A stretch of DNA of 39,219 bases from Mycobacterium sp. 1245805.9. Lineage in GTDB: Bacteria; Actinomycetota; Actinomycetes; Mycobacteriales; Mycobacteriaceae. Of the stretch, positions 8,521-16,104 are shown one piece after another. A model generated the notes under the pieces. It saw only the letters and a program-made list of their open reading frames with translations. It searched no databases and had not been told where the DNA came from. How positions within the stretch are numbered: the first letter of the stretch is position 1; the number at the start of each line of letters is the position of its first letter. A program made the position numbers and the translations under genes. The stretch lies in assembly GCF_001672915.1 (NCBI RefSeq), contig NZ_LZKR01000027.1, positions 1-39,219 of the forward strand, in the 5' to 3' direction.

Positions 8521-8968
8521 TCGCTATCTCCCAGTTCCGCAGGCGGTGAATCGAACCGATTGTGCAGCAGCGCCGTAGCGGGCGGGCCAACGCTATGCCG
8601 GCGAGTGTCTTTACCGGGCGAAAAGTTATCGATCGCACTGAGTAAAACGCGGCGTGGGGGGTTAGCGAACCCGGGCAAAGGCAGTTGCTGCCACCACGCC
8701 GCGACGATTACACACCCATCGACCGGGTTAGCGAAGTTTAGCTAGTGAGTTTGCTGATTTTACGCCCATTGCCAGCTCGCCGACAGATTGTCCCGGACAC
8801 CAGCTAATAAATTGCGCTAGGGAACCGGCATCGAGCACGTGCATTAGGGCACTAATTAATTATGCACATGGCAAATAGCAAATAAGACTCGCTAGCGGTA
8901 GACAACTTTTCGGCCTTCCCATAATATTTGCTGTCAGCGCCTTTGGCGCCAGGGCGACGAGGAGGGCC
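8521..8968. other. 448-bp AT-richer intergenic region between divergent genes
   Basis: This gap between the glycosyltransferase and PAS genes is clearly richer in A+T than its surroundings, especially 8700-8930. It holds a broken inverted repeat, GTGCAT at 8839-8844 and ATGCAC at 8862-8867, and a good promoter for the PAS gene. A minus-strand open frame at 8852-9061 has no coding character. No tRNA or insertion-sequence end was recognised. Confidence 0.6.
8899..8927 (+). promoter_or_regulatory. Predicted sigma-A type promoter of the PAS gene
   Basis: TAGACA at 8899-8904 and TAATAT at 8922-8927 are 17 bases apart, close to TTGACA-N17-TATAAT. Transcription would begin near 8934 and leave a leader of about 35 bases. 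That leader contains a small hairpin, GCGCC-TTT-GGCGC at 8937-8949, ahead of the Shine-Dalgarno GAGGAGG. Confidence 0.5.
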
Positions 8969-9460
8969 ATGCTCGCAAAAATCCCCACAGACGCCGACGG
9001 CCCGCGCATCGAGCGCCGTCGCCCCAGGCCGCCCGGCCACTTGCCAATCGACGAACTTCACCGGATGCCCGCCTTGGTCGTCCTGGAACGGCTACCGGCT
9101 CCGGCCCTCGCGGTCGATCGCATGGGCACCATCCTGTTCGCGAACGGCTCGTTCTGCGAAATGGTCGGCTATTTGGCCGACGAGCTCGCATCGATGAACT
9201 TCGAGGACATCTTCTACTGCCTGCCGGCCGGCGACCGCTGGGTCGCGCTGGTCGGCACGGGCGCCAAGCGCCTCGTCGAATTGCGGCATCGGGACGGACA
9301 CTCCGTCTGGGCCAGCATGAGCAAGTCGGCGATGCGGCGCCGCGACGACACTGTCGCGCTGGTCACGTTCCACGACCGCACCGAGGAGCTATGGCTCAGC
9401 ACCGACGGCCGGCGTCACGAGGACGGCAGGTTCACCAGCTTCGCCAACAAGGCGCGGTGA
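8969..9460 (+). CDS. Stand-alone PAS domain protein
   Basis: The 163-residue protein consists of one PAS sensor fold (about 40-140). LPAPALAVDRMGTILFANGS gives the first strands, FCEMVGYLADELASMNFEDIF the helices, then LRHRDGHSVWASMS-type and ALVTFHDRTEEL the last strands. There is no kinase, cyclase or DNA-binding domain, so any signal must pass to a partner. A GAGGAGGGCC Shine-Dalgarno precedes the ATG at 8969. The last 15 codons overlap the convergent acyl-CoA dehydrogenase gene by 46 bp and are unlikely to matter functionally. Together with the glycosyltransferase it seems to be an accessory insertion between otherwise conserved genes. Ligand and partner are unknown. Confidence 0.72.
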   Translation: MLAKIPTDADGPRIERRRPRPPGHLPIDELHRMPALVVLERLPAPALAVDRMGTILFANGSFCEMVGYLADELASMNFEDIFYCLPAGDRWVALVGTGAKRLVELRHRDGHSVWASMSKSAMRRRDDTVALVTFHDRTEELWLSTDGRRHEDGRFTSFANKAR

Positions 9461-10506
9461 CGATAAGCGGTGCCCAGCGCTAACTGATCGCTCTTGGCGC
9501 GCTTGAGATAGAGATGCGCCGGATACTCCCAGGTCATTCCGATGCCACCATGCAGTTGCACGCACTCCTCGGCGGCGTGCACCGCGACGCCGCTGCAATA
9601 GGCCTGCGCGAGCGCCGCCGCGGTGGCCGCGTCCGCATCGCCGGTGGCGCACGTGTCGGCGGCGTGCCTGGCCACGGCGGTCGCCGCGCCGACGTCGAAC
9701 CAGAGATCCGCCAGCCGGTGCTTGATCGCCTGGTAGGACCCGATCGCGCGGCCGAACTGCTTGCGCTGCTTGACATATGCCAGCGTCGTGTCGAAGCACC
9801 ACTGGGCCACGCCGAGCTGCTCGGACGCGAGCAGCGCCGCCCCGGTCTGAAGCGCTTCGGACACCGCGGGTTCCGCCGGCCCGACGCGTGACGACACCGC
9901 CCCCGAAAAGCCCACGTTCGCAAGCGGTCTCGTCATGTCCAGCGCCAGCACGGGCGACACCTCCACACCCGCGGCGGCGCGGGGCACGGTGTGCAACTCG
10001 AGGCCTTCCGCGGCGGCCGCCGGCACCACCAGCACGTCGGCCTCGACGGCGCCCGCGACGCTGCCGACCTCCCCGCGCAGCCCGTCGGCGCCGGCGCTCA
10101 CGGCCCCGACGGAATCGCCCGGCGCCGTGGACAGCGGCACCACCAGCGCCGCGGTGATCTCGCCGCGGGCCAGCGCGGCCACCGTCTCGTCGTCGCCGGC
10201 ACGCAGCAGCGCGACGGTGGCGAGCACCGCGCTGGACAGGAACGGCACCGGCGCCACCGCGCGCCCGATCTCCTCCATGACGACCGCCGCCTCGCGCGCC
10301 GACGCGCCGGCGCCACCCAGCGATTCTGGAACCAGCAGGCCGGCCACCCCGAGGTCGGCGGCCAGCGTCCGCCAGATGCCCGAAAAGTCCTGGGGCACCG
10401 CATCGTACGCGCGGGCCACCGATTCGGGCGGGCAGCGGTCGGCGAACAGGTGACGAACGCTGTCGCGCAACGCCTCCTCGGTGTCGGAGTACAGCAGGTC
10501 GCTCAC
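9415..10506 (-). CDS. Acyl-CoA dehydrogenase, small partner subunit (FadE18-like)
   Basis: A 363-residue acyl-CoA dehydrogenase-fold protein. It has a VPESLGGAGASAREAAVVMEE N-terminal motif, LAYVKQRKQFGRAIGSYQAIKH in the C-terminal helical domain and LHGGIGMTWEYPAHLYLKRA near the end. It lacks a recognisable GGTSEV-type catalytic Glu segment, as is usual for the beta partner of mycobacterial alpha2beta2 dehydrogenases such as FadE17-FadE18 or ChsE pairs. The GTG at 10506 is preferred because it overlaps the upstream stop by 4 nt (GTGA); the frame stays open a little further. It would share a FAD site with the upstream 397-residue protein. Substrate unknown. Its 3' end overlaps the PAS gene by 46 bp. 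Confidence 0.85.
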   Translation of the reverse strand: MSDLLYSDTEEALRDSVRHLFADRCPPESVARAYDAVPQDFSGIWRTLAADLGVAGLLVPESLGGAGASAREAAVVMEEIGRAVAPVPFLSSAVLATVALLRAGDDETVAALARGEITAALVVPLSTAPGDSVGAVSAGADGLRGEVGSVAGAVEADVLVVPAAAAEGLELHTVPRAAAGVEVSPVLALDMTRPLANVGFSGAVSSRVGPAEPAVSEALQTGAALLASEQLGVAQWCFDTTLAYVKQRKQFGRAIGSYQAIKHRLADLWFDVGAATAVARHAADTCATGDADAATAAALAQAYCSGVAVHAAEECVQLHGGIGMTWEYPAHLYLKRAKSDQLALGTAYRHRALLAKLVNLPSS

Positions 10507-11696
10507 CGCGGCAGGTCCTTCCACGCGACGTCCTTGTCCACCCGGTGCTCGCCCGGCAGGCCGAGGATTCGTTCGGAGATGGTGTTGCGCAAGACCTCGG
10601 ACGTGCCGCCCTCGATCGAGTTGCCGCGCGCCCGCAAATAGCGGTATCCGGGCTCGCGGCCGACCAGGTCGACCGTCTCCGGCCTGCGCATGGTCCAGTC
10701 GTCGTAGCGCAGGCCCGCCTCGCCGTGCAGCTCGATCTCGAACCCCGAGATCGCCTGGGCCAGGCGGGCGAAGGCCACCTTCATGCCCGCACCCTCCGGT
10801 CCCGGTTGCCCGGTGCTGGCCTGCTGGCGCGACCGTTCACCCGTCAGCCGAAGCGCCTCGGCGTCGACCCACAGCCGCATCAGCTCGTCGTGCATGGCCG
10901 GTTTGCGCAGCGCCGGCTGGTCTCGCCAGGCGCCGGCGACCTTGCCGATGTGCCCGCCCTCCCGCGGCGTCCCGGCGCGGGTACCGATCGCGACGCGCTC
11001 GTTGTTGAGCGTGGTGGTCGCGACGCGCCAGCCGCCACCCTCCGGGCCGAGCCGATTCGCATCCGGCACCCGGACGTCGGTGAGGAACACCTCGTTGAAC
11101 TCCGCCTCGCCGGTGATCTGGCGCAGCGGGCGGACCTCGACGCCGGGTTGGGTCATGTCGCACAGGAAGTAGGTCAGGCCGGCGTGTTTGGGCACCGTCG
11201 GGTCGGTGCGTGCGACCAGGATGGCCATGTCAGCGTGCTGCGCCTGCGACGTCCACACCTTCTGCCCGTTGACGATCCAGGAGTCGCCGTCGCGGACCGC
11301 GCGGGTGGACACCCCGGCCAGGTCCGAGCCGGCGCCGGGCTCGCTGAACAGCTGGCAGTAGATCTGTTCGCCGGTGAACAATGGGCGCAGAAACTTTCGC
11401 TTCTGCTCGTCGGTCCCGAACGCCGCGATCGTCGGCGCCGCCATGCCCATGCCGATGTAGTTCTTGACGGTGCCGCCGACGGGAGCGCCGGCGGCGGCCA
11501 GCCGCGCGTCGACGAGCTGTTGCGCGGACCGCGGCAGGCCCAGCCCGCCGAAGCCCTGCGGCAGGTGCACCCAGGCCAGCCCGGCATCGTATTGCGCGCC
11601 AAGGAATTCCCGCGCTTCGGTGGTGGCCGGGTCGTGCTCGTCGAGCAGCGCCTGGACCCGCGCGGTCAGGTCCGCTGTGACGTCTGTGGTGCTCAT
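10503..11696 (-). CDS. Acyl-CoA dehydrogenase, large catalytic subunit (FadE17-like)
   Basis: A 397-residue acyl-CoA dehydrogenase. The sequence shows QLFSEPGAGSDLAGVSTRA (FAD and substrate binding), WIVNGQKVWTSQAQHAD, and near the C-terminus GNSIEGGTSEVLRNTISERI, which carries the glutamate expected as catalytic base. It overlaps the SDR gene upstream by ATGA and the second dehydrogenase downstream by GTGA, so the three are one translationally coupled operon. The pairing of a Glu-containing subunit with a shorter partner lacking it indicates a heterotetramer of the kind mycobacteria use for sterol side chains or other branched acyl-CoAs. Which acyl-CoA is used cannot be told. Confidence 0.9.
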   Translation of the reverse strand: MSTTDVTADLTARVQALLDEHDPATTEAREFLGAQYDAGLAWVHLPQGFGGLGLPRSAQQLVDARLAAAGAPVGGTVKNYIGMGMAAPTIAAFGTDEQKRKFLRPLFTGEQIYCQLFSEPGAGSDLAGVSTRAVRDGDSWIVNGQKVWTSQAQHADMAILVARTDPTVPKHAGLTYFLCDMTQPGVEVRPLRQITGEAEFNEVFLTDVRVPDANRLGPEGGGWRVATTTLNNERVAIGTRAGTPREGGHIGKVAGAWRDQPALRKPAMHDELMRLWVDAEALRLTGERSRQQASTGQPGPEGAGMKVAFARLAQAISGFEIELHGEAGLRYDDWTMRRPETVDLVGREPGYRYLRARGNSIEGGTSEVLRNTISERILGLPGEHRVDKDVAWKDLPR

Positions 11697-12460
11697 TGGG
11701 CCTGATATCCCTGTGCGGGGCCAAGCAGCAGCCCGCCGTCGATCACCATCGTCTCGCCGGTGATCCAGCTCGCCGCGTCCGAGACCAGGAAGGCGACGGC
11801 GCCCGCCACGTCGGCCGGCTCACCGATGCGCCCGAGCGCGATCGTCGACGCGAGCGGATCCTCGTGGTCCTTCCACAGCGCCTCGGCCAGCCGGGTGCGC
11901 ACCACTCCCGGTGCGATGGCGTTGACCCGGACCCGGGGTGAAAGTTCCAGCGCCAGTTGCTTGGTGACGTGGATCAACGCGGCCTTGGTGGCGTTGTACA
12001 TGCCCATCGCCGGTGATTGGTGCAGGCCGCCGATCGAGGCGGTGTTGACGATCGACCCGCCGTGCTCGCCCATCCACGCCTTGACCGCCAGCGAGGTCCA
12101 CAGCAGCGGCGCCCACAGGTTGACGTCGAAGATCTTGGTGAAGCGGGCGTGGTCCTGCTCGATCAGCGGGCCGTACGCCGGATTGGTTCCCGCGTTGTTG
12201 ATCAGGATGTCGACACGTCCGAAGCGCTCCAGCGTGAGGTCCACGCAGCGCCGCGCGGCGTCCTCGTCGACGGCATGGGCACCGACGCCGACGGCCTTCT
12301 CGCCGACCTGCGCGGCGGCCTCGTCGGCCGCCTCCTGCTTGCGGGCGGTCAGCACCACGTCGGCGCCGGCGGCGGCCAGTTGCTGGGCGATCGCCAGCCC
12401 GATTCCGCGCGACGCGCCGGTGATGATCGCGGTGCGGCCGGTCAAATCCAATGAGGTCAT
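11693..12460 (-). CDS. Short-chain dehydrogenase/reductase (Rv2766c-like)
   Basis: A 255-residue classical SDR. The NAD(P) loop is TGASRGIG (about 15-22), NNAG follows at about 90, the catalytic Ser is in VNTASIGG, and YNATK supplies Tyr and Lys. The C-terminus SWITGETMVIDGGLLLG is typical of FabG-like proteins. It closely resembles M. tuberculosis Rv2766c as I recall it, which also lies beyond the Rv2765 hydrolase. It is the first gene of the SDR-FadE-FadE operon, so it probably oxidises or reduces a hydroxy- or keto-acyl-CoA in the same pathway. It is divergent from the small secreted protein gene, with 75 bp between them. Confidence 0.9.
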   Translation of the reverse strand: MTSLDLTGRTAIITGASRGIGLAIAQQLAAAGADVVLTARKQEAADEAAAQVGEKAVGVGAHAVDEDAARRCVDLTLERFGRVDILINNAGTNPAYGPLIEQDHARFTKIFDVNLWAPLLWTSLAVKAWMGEHGGSIVNTASIGGLHQSPAMGMYNATKAALIHVTKQLALELSPRVRVNAIAPGVVRTRLAEALWKDHEDPLASTIALGRIGEPADVAGAVAFLVSDAASWITGETMVIDGGLLLGPAQGYQAQ

Positions 12461-12489
12461 CGTGTGCCTTCTGTCTGCACCAATAATTT

Positions 12490-12499
12490 TCGCTAGCGA
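12490..12499. promoter_or_regulatory. Palindrome TCGCTAGCGA in a divergent promoter
   Basis: A perfect 10-base palindrome sits in the 75-bp gap between the SDR operon and the secreted-protein gene, next to the only A/T run of the gap. It could be a regulator site serving both directions, but no known consensus was matched. Confidence 0.3.
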
Positions 12500-12535
12500 T
12501 GTTTTGTACCCGTGTGCACGTGGTATGCGAAACGC

Positions 12536-12886
12536 ATGTTAGCCAAACTAAACCTCGTGAAACCACTGGTCGTGGCCGGGGCGGTCGCCGCGGCGATCGC
12601 CGCCGCACCGACGGCCGCCGCGGACGCGTTTGCGGCGGGACCGGCGATGACGGGACCCGCGCAGACGCACGTCGTCATCAAGGACGACCCGGGCGGCGGC
12701 GGCTGCGACGCCAACGGCAACTGCGGTTCGGGCGGACAGAACCAGGGGCCCGGCGGCGGCCCCGGCGGGCAGGGTTGCGTGCCGGGCGTCGGTTGCGGCT
12801 CGGGCGGCCAGTTCGCCGGACCCGGTGGCGTGCCCGGCGGCAGCGGATGCCTTCCCGGCGTCGGCTGCGGTTCCGGCCACGGATAA
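12536..12886 (+). CDS. Small secreted Gly/Cys-rich protein with three 24-residue repeats
   Basis: A 116-residue protein with a clear Sec signal: KLNLVK, a hydrophobic stretch LVVAGAVAAAIAAAP and cleavage near AAADAFA (about 30-33). The mature part, about 85 residues, is very rich in Gly. It contains six Cys in three CX5C pairs: C57-C63, C81-C87 and C105-C111, exactly 24 residues apart. Repeats 2 and 3 share GC(V/L)PGVGCGSG; repeat 1 has GCDANGNCGSGGQ. There are no other cysteines, so each pair could form its own small disulphide loop or bind a metal. The start is the ATG at 12536 (MLAKLNLVKP); an upstream in-frame ATG at 12512 would spoil the signal. Function unknown. Confidence 0.78.
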   Translation: MLAKLNLVKPLVVAGAVAAAIAAAPTAAADAFAAGPAMTGPAQTHVVIKDDPGGGGCDANGNCGSGGQNQGPGGGPGGQGCVPGVGCGSGGQFAGPGGVPGGSGCLPGVGCGSGHG

Positions 12887-12897
12887 CCTTTCGACCC

Positions 12898-15800
12898 TCA
12901 GCCTCCCGGCAGCCTGGTGATCCAGGCCCGGGAGTCTGCCGGGTCGATGACGTCGTCGAGTTCGAACGTGGTGGCCGACCGCAGCGCTTTGCCGTGCTGG
13001 TAGGCCGCCGCCACGAGCTTGTCGAATAGCTGCTGCCGCTGGATCGGATCCTCCTCGGCGGCGAGTTCCTTGCTGAACCCGAGCCGTACGGCCCCTTCCA
13101 GCCCCATGCCGCCGATCTCGCCGGTCGGCCACGCGACGGTGAACTGGGGCGCGCGGAAGGATCCGCCGGCCATCGCCATCGCGCCCAGCCCGTAACCCTT
13201 GCGCAGGATGATCATTCCCAGCGGCACGGTCAATCGCGCGCCCAGGACGAACATCCGGCCGAAACGGCGCACGGCGGCTTCCTTCTCGGCCTCCGGCCCG
13301 ACCATGAAGCCGGGGGTGTCGCACAGCGAGATCACCGGCAACCGGAACGACTCGCACAGCGCGAGAAAGTCGCCCGCCTTGTCGGCCGCCTCGGCGTCGA
13401 TCGCCCCGCCGAGGTGATGGGTGCTGTTGGCGATCAGCCCGTATGCCACCCCCTCGACGCGAACCACCGCGGTGACGATCCCGACGCCGTAATCGGGGCG
13501 CAGTTCCAGCACGGAACCCACGTCGACGATCGACTCGATCGCGCGGTGCACGTCGTAGGCGCGTAATCGGTTCTCCGGGACCACATGTCGGGCAACCCGT
13601 GGATCCGGCGCCACCCATTCCTGGGTGCGGCCACCGAAGTACGACAGGTACTGCTTGGCCAGCGATACCGCGTGCGCCTCGTCCCGGGCGACCAGGCTCA
13701 CCACGCCGTTGTGCCGCTGCACGTCGATCGGCCCGATCGCCTCCGGCGGGTACACCCCCAGTCCGCCGCCCTCGATCATGGCCGGCCCGCCCATCCCGAT
13801 GTTGGCGTCGGGGGTCGCGATGATCACGTCGCACACGCCGGCCAGCGCGGCGTTGCCCGCGAAGCAGCGGCCGGAAACGATCGACACCAGCGGCACGCGT
13901 CCGCTCAGCGCGGCCAGCATCCGGAAGGTCGGAACGTCGAGTCCGGCATGACCACCGACGTCGGTGTCGCCGGGCCGGCCGCCGCCGCCTTCGGCAAACA
14001 GCACCACCGGCAGGCGTTTTCGGGTGGCCAGCTCGAAGACGCGGTCGGTCTTGGCGTGATTGCGCATGCCCTGCGTTCCGGCGAGCACGGTGTAGTCGTA
14101 GGACACGACGACGGCCTCGGCGCCCCCGATCCTGGCCAGTCCGGCGACCAGGCCGTCGGCCGGGGTGTTGGCGATCAGGTCCTCCTCGGAGCGCCGGCTG
14201 CGCTGGGCGGCGATGGCCAGCGCGCCGTATTCGACGAAGCTGCCCGGATCGACCAGGTCGTCGATGTTCTCCCGGGCGGTGCGCCGGCCGCGCGCGTGCC
14301 GCTTGGCGACGGCCGCCTCGCGACCCTCGTCCCGGGTGAGCAGGTGCCGATGAGTGACCTCGTCCAGGTCGGCGCGGGAGCGGTCGAGATCCAGTGCGGC
14401 CGAGTAGGGTTCGCCGTCCGTCTCGGCGCCCGTGCGGGTGAAGACCAGCAGCGGATCGCCGGTTCCGACGACCTGGCCCGGCGCCACCAGGCTCCGGACC
14501 GTGCGCAGCGCGTCCGGCGCGGCGAGCACGTGTTGCATCTTCATCGCCTCGAGGACGGCGAGCGGGGCGCCGGCGCCGAACGCCTCGCCCTGCGCGGCCA
14601 CCTCCACGACCGTGCCGGCCAGTTGGGCGCGCAGCACTTCCTCGCCGGGGTAGAGCTCGACCGGCGCGACGCGGACGTCCTGCTGGTGGGCCAGCGCGGC
14701 GGCGGCCAGCGCGGGAAGCTTGTCGTCCAGGAAATCCGTCGTCACCCAGCCCGACCGGAATCCGTTGTCGCTCAGCAGCTCTCGCAGGAACCCGATATTG
14801 GTGCGCACGCCCTCGACACCGAATTCACCCAGGGCGATGTGGGCCTTGCGCACCGCCGCGGGCCAGGACGTTCCGCGCACGTGGGTGATCACCTTGGCCA
14901 GCAGCGAGTCGTAGCGCGGGCTGGTGACCAGGCCCGGCCGGCCGTAGGTGTCGACGCGCACGCCGGGGCCGCTCGGCGGCGAGAACACCGTCAGCGTGCC
15001 CGCCGCCGGGACCACCGAGCCGTCGGCGGCGAAGGTTTCCGTGTTGACCCGGGCCTGGATCGCGATGCCGCGGCGGGCGGCCGGCTCGCCGATCACTTCG
15101 CTTCCGTCCGAGGCGATCCCGGCGGGAAGCCCGAGTTCGTAGTACGACGCGCCGCCGGCGATGGCCAGCTGTACGGCCACCAGGTCCACCCCGGTGGTTT
15201 CCTCGGTGACCGGGTGCTCGACCTGGATGCGCGGGTTGACCTCGAGGAAGACGAAGCTGTCCCCGGCGACCAGGAATTCGACGGTGGCCACACCGTGCAG
15301 GCCCACCCTGGCGCACAGCCGCGCCGCGGCCTGATGCAGGGAGCGGCGCAACGCGTCCGAAAGGCCTTGCGCGGGTGCGATTTCGACGAGCTTCTGGTAG
15401 CGCCGCTGGACGCTGCAGTCGCGGTCACCGAGGGCCAACGCGCGCGTCTGGTGCCCGGCCGGGGCTCCCACGACCTGCACCTCGATGTGCCGCGCGGCGT
15501 CGAGGACGGCCTCGGCGAACAGCGCGGGGTCCCCGAAGCCGAGTTGCGCCTCCGCCGCGCACTGTTGGTAGGCGTGCTCGATCTCGTCGGCGCCGCTCAC
15601 CTTCCGCATTCCCCGGCCCCCGCCGCCGGCGAGGGCCTTGATCATGACGGCGCCGCCCTGCTCGGCGAAAAACGCCTTGACGTCCTCGACGCTGCTGGGC
15701 CCCTGGGTTGCCGGCAGCACCGGCACGCCCGCGGCGATCGCGGCGGCCCGGGCCGACGACTTGTCGCCGACCAGCTCGAGCACGTCGGCGCCCGGACCGA

Positions 15801-16104
15801 CGAACGCGTATCCGCCGGCCGCGCAGCCGCGCGCGAATTCGGCGTTCTCGGAGAGGAACCCGTAACCCGGGTGGACCAGCTCGGCGCCGGACTGCTTGGC
15901 CGCGGCGAGCAGTTCGGGCTGGTCCAGGTAGGCCGCCGGCCCGGCGCCCGGCAGGACGATCGCCTCGTCGGCGGCGTGGACGTGGGGGCTCTCGGCGTCG
16001 TCTTCGGCGTAGACGGCCACGGTCCGGAGGCCCAGTTCCGTTGCAGTGCGGATGATTCGGAGGGCGATCTCGCCGCGGTTGGCGATCAGCAGGGTGGCGC
16101 TCAT
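12898..16104 (-). CDS. Single-chain biotin-dependent acyl-CoA carboxylase (BC-BCCP-CT)
   Basis: A 1068-residue multifunctional carboxylase. The biotin carboxylase part (about 1-450) has LLIANRGEIALRIIRTATEL, the ATP loop AGGGGRGM (about 159-166) and FLEVNPRIQVEHPVTEETTG. The biotin carrier domain has EAMKM at 519-523, with the biotinylated Lys at 522. The carboxyltransferase half (about 575-1068) has ARGRRTARENIDDL, FAEGGGGRPGDTDVGGHAGL and CDTPGFMVGPEAEKEAAVRR. A single-chain long-chain acyl-CoA carboxylase with these activities on one polypeptide has been described structurally from M. avium subsp. paratuberculosis, and this may be its counterpart. ATG at 16104, ATGA overlap with the upstream ligase gene. 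It carboxylates the alpha carbon of an acyl-CoA; chain length here is inferred. Confidence 0.92.
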   Translation of the reverse strand: MSATLLIANRGEIALRIIRTATELGLRTVAVYAEDDAESPHVHAADEAIVLPGAGPAAYLDQPELLAAAKQSGAELVHPGYGFLSENAEFARGCAAGGYAFVGPGADVLELVGDKSSARAAAIAAGVPVLPATQGPSSVEDVKAFFAEQGGAVMIKALAGGGGRGMRKVSGADEIEHAYQQCAAEAQLGFGDPALFAEAVLDAARHIEVQVVGAPAGHQTRALALGDRDCSVQRRYQKLVEIAPAQGLSDALRRSLHQAAARLCARVGLHGVATVEFLVAGDSFVFLEVNPRIQVEHPVTEETTGVDLVAVQLAIAGGASYYELGLPAGIASDGSEVIGEPAARRGIAIQARVNTETFAADGSVVPAAGTLTVFSPPSGPGVRVDTYGRPGLVTSPRYDSLLAKVITHVRGTSWPAAVRKAHIALGEFGVEGVRTNIGFLRELLSDNGFRSGWVTTDFLDDKLPALAAAALAHQQDVRVAPVELYPGEEVLRAQLAGTVVEVAAQGEAFGAGAPLAVLEAMKMQHVLAAPDALRTVRSLVAPGQVVGTGDPLLVFTRTGAETDGEPYSAALDLDRSRADLDEVTHRHLLTRDEGREAAVAKRHARGRRTARENIDDLVDPGSFVEYGALAIAAQRSRRSEEDLIANTPADGLVAGLARIGGAEAVVVSYDYTVLAGTQGMRNHAKTDRVFELATRKRLPVVLFAEGGGGRPGDTDVGGHAGLDVPTFRMLAALSGRVPLVSIVSGRCFAGNAALAGVCDVIIATPDANIGMGGPAMIEGGGLGVYPPEAIGPIDVQRHNGVVSLVARDEAHAVSLAKQYLSYFGGRTQEWVAPDPRVARHVVPENRLRAYDVHRAIESIVDVGSVLELRPDYGVGIVTAVVRVEGVAYGLIANSTHHLGGAIDAEAADKAGDFLALCESFRLPVISLCDTPGFMVGPEAEKEAAVRRFGRMFVLGARLTVPLGMIILRKGYGLGAMAMAGGSFRAPQFTVAWPTGEIGGMGLEGAVRLGFSKELAAEEDPIQRQQLFDKLVAAAYQHGKALRSATTFELDDVIDPADSRAWITRLPGG

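Noticed and set aside
8852..9061. A 69-codon minus-strand open frame in the AT-rich gap
   Set aside because: It overlaps the PAS gene start, has no Shine-Dalgarno, and its translation shows no domain.
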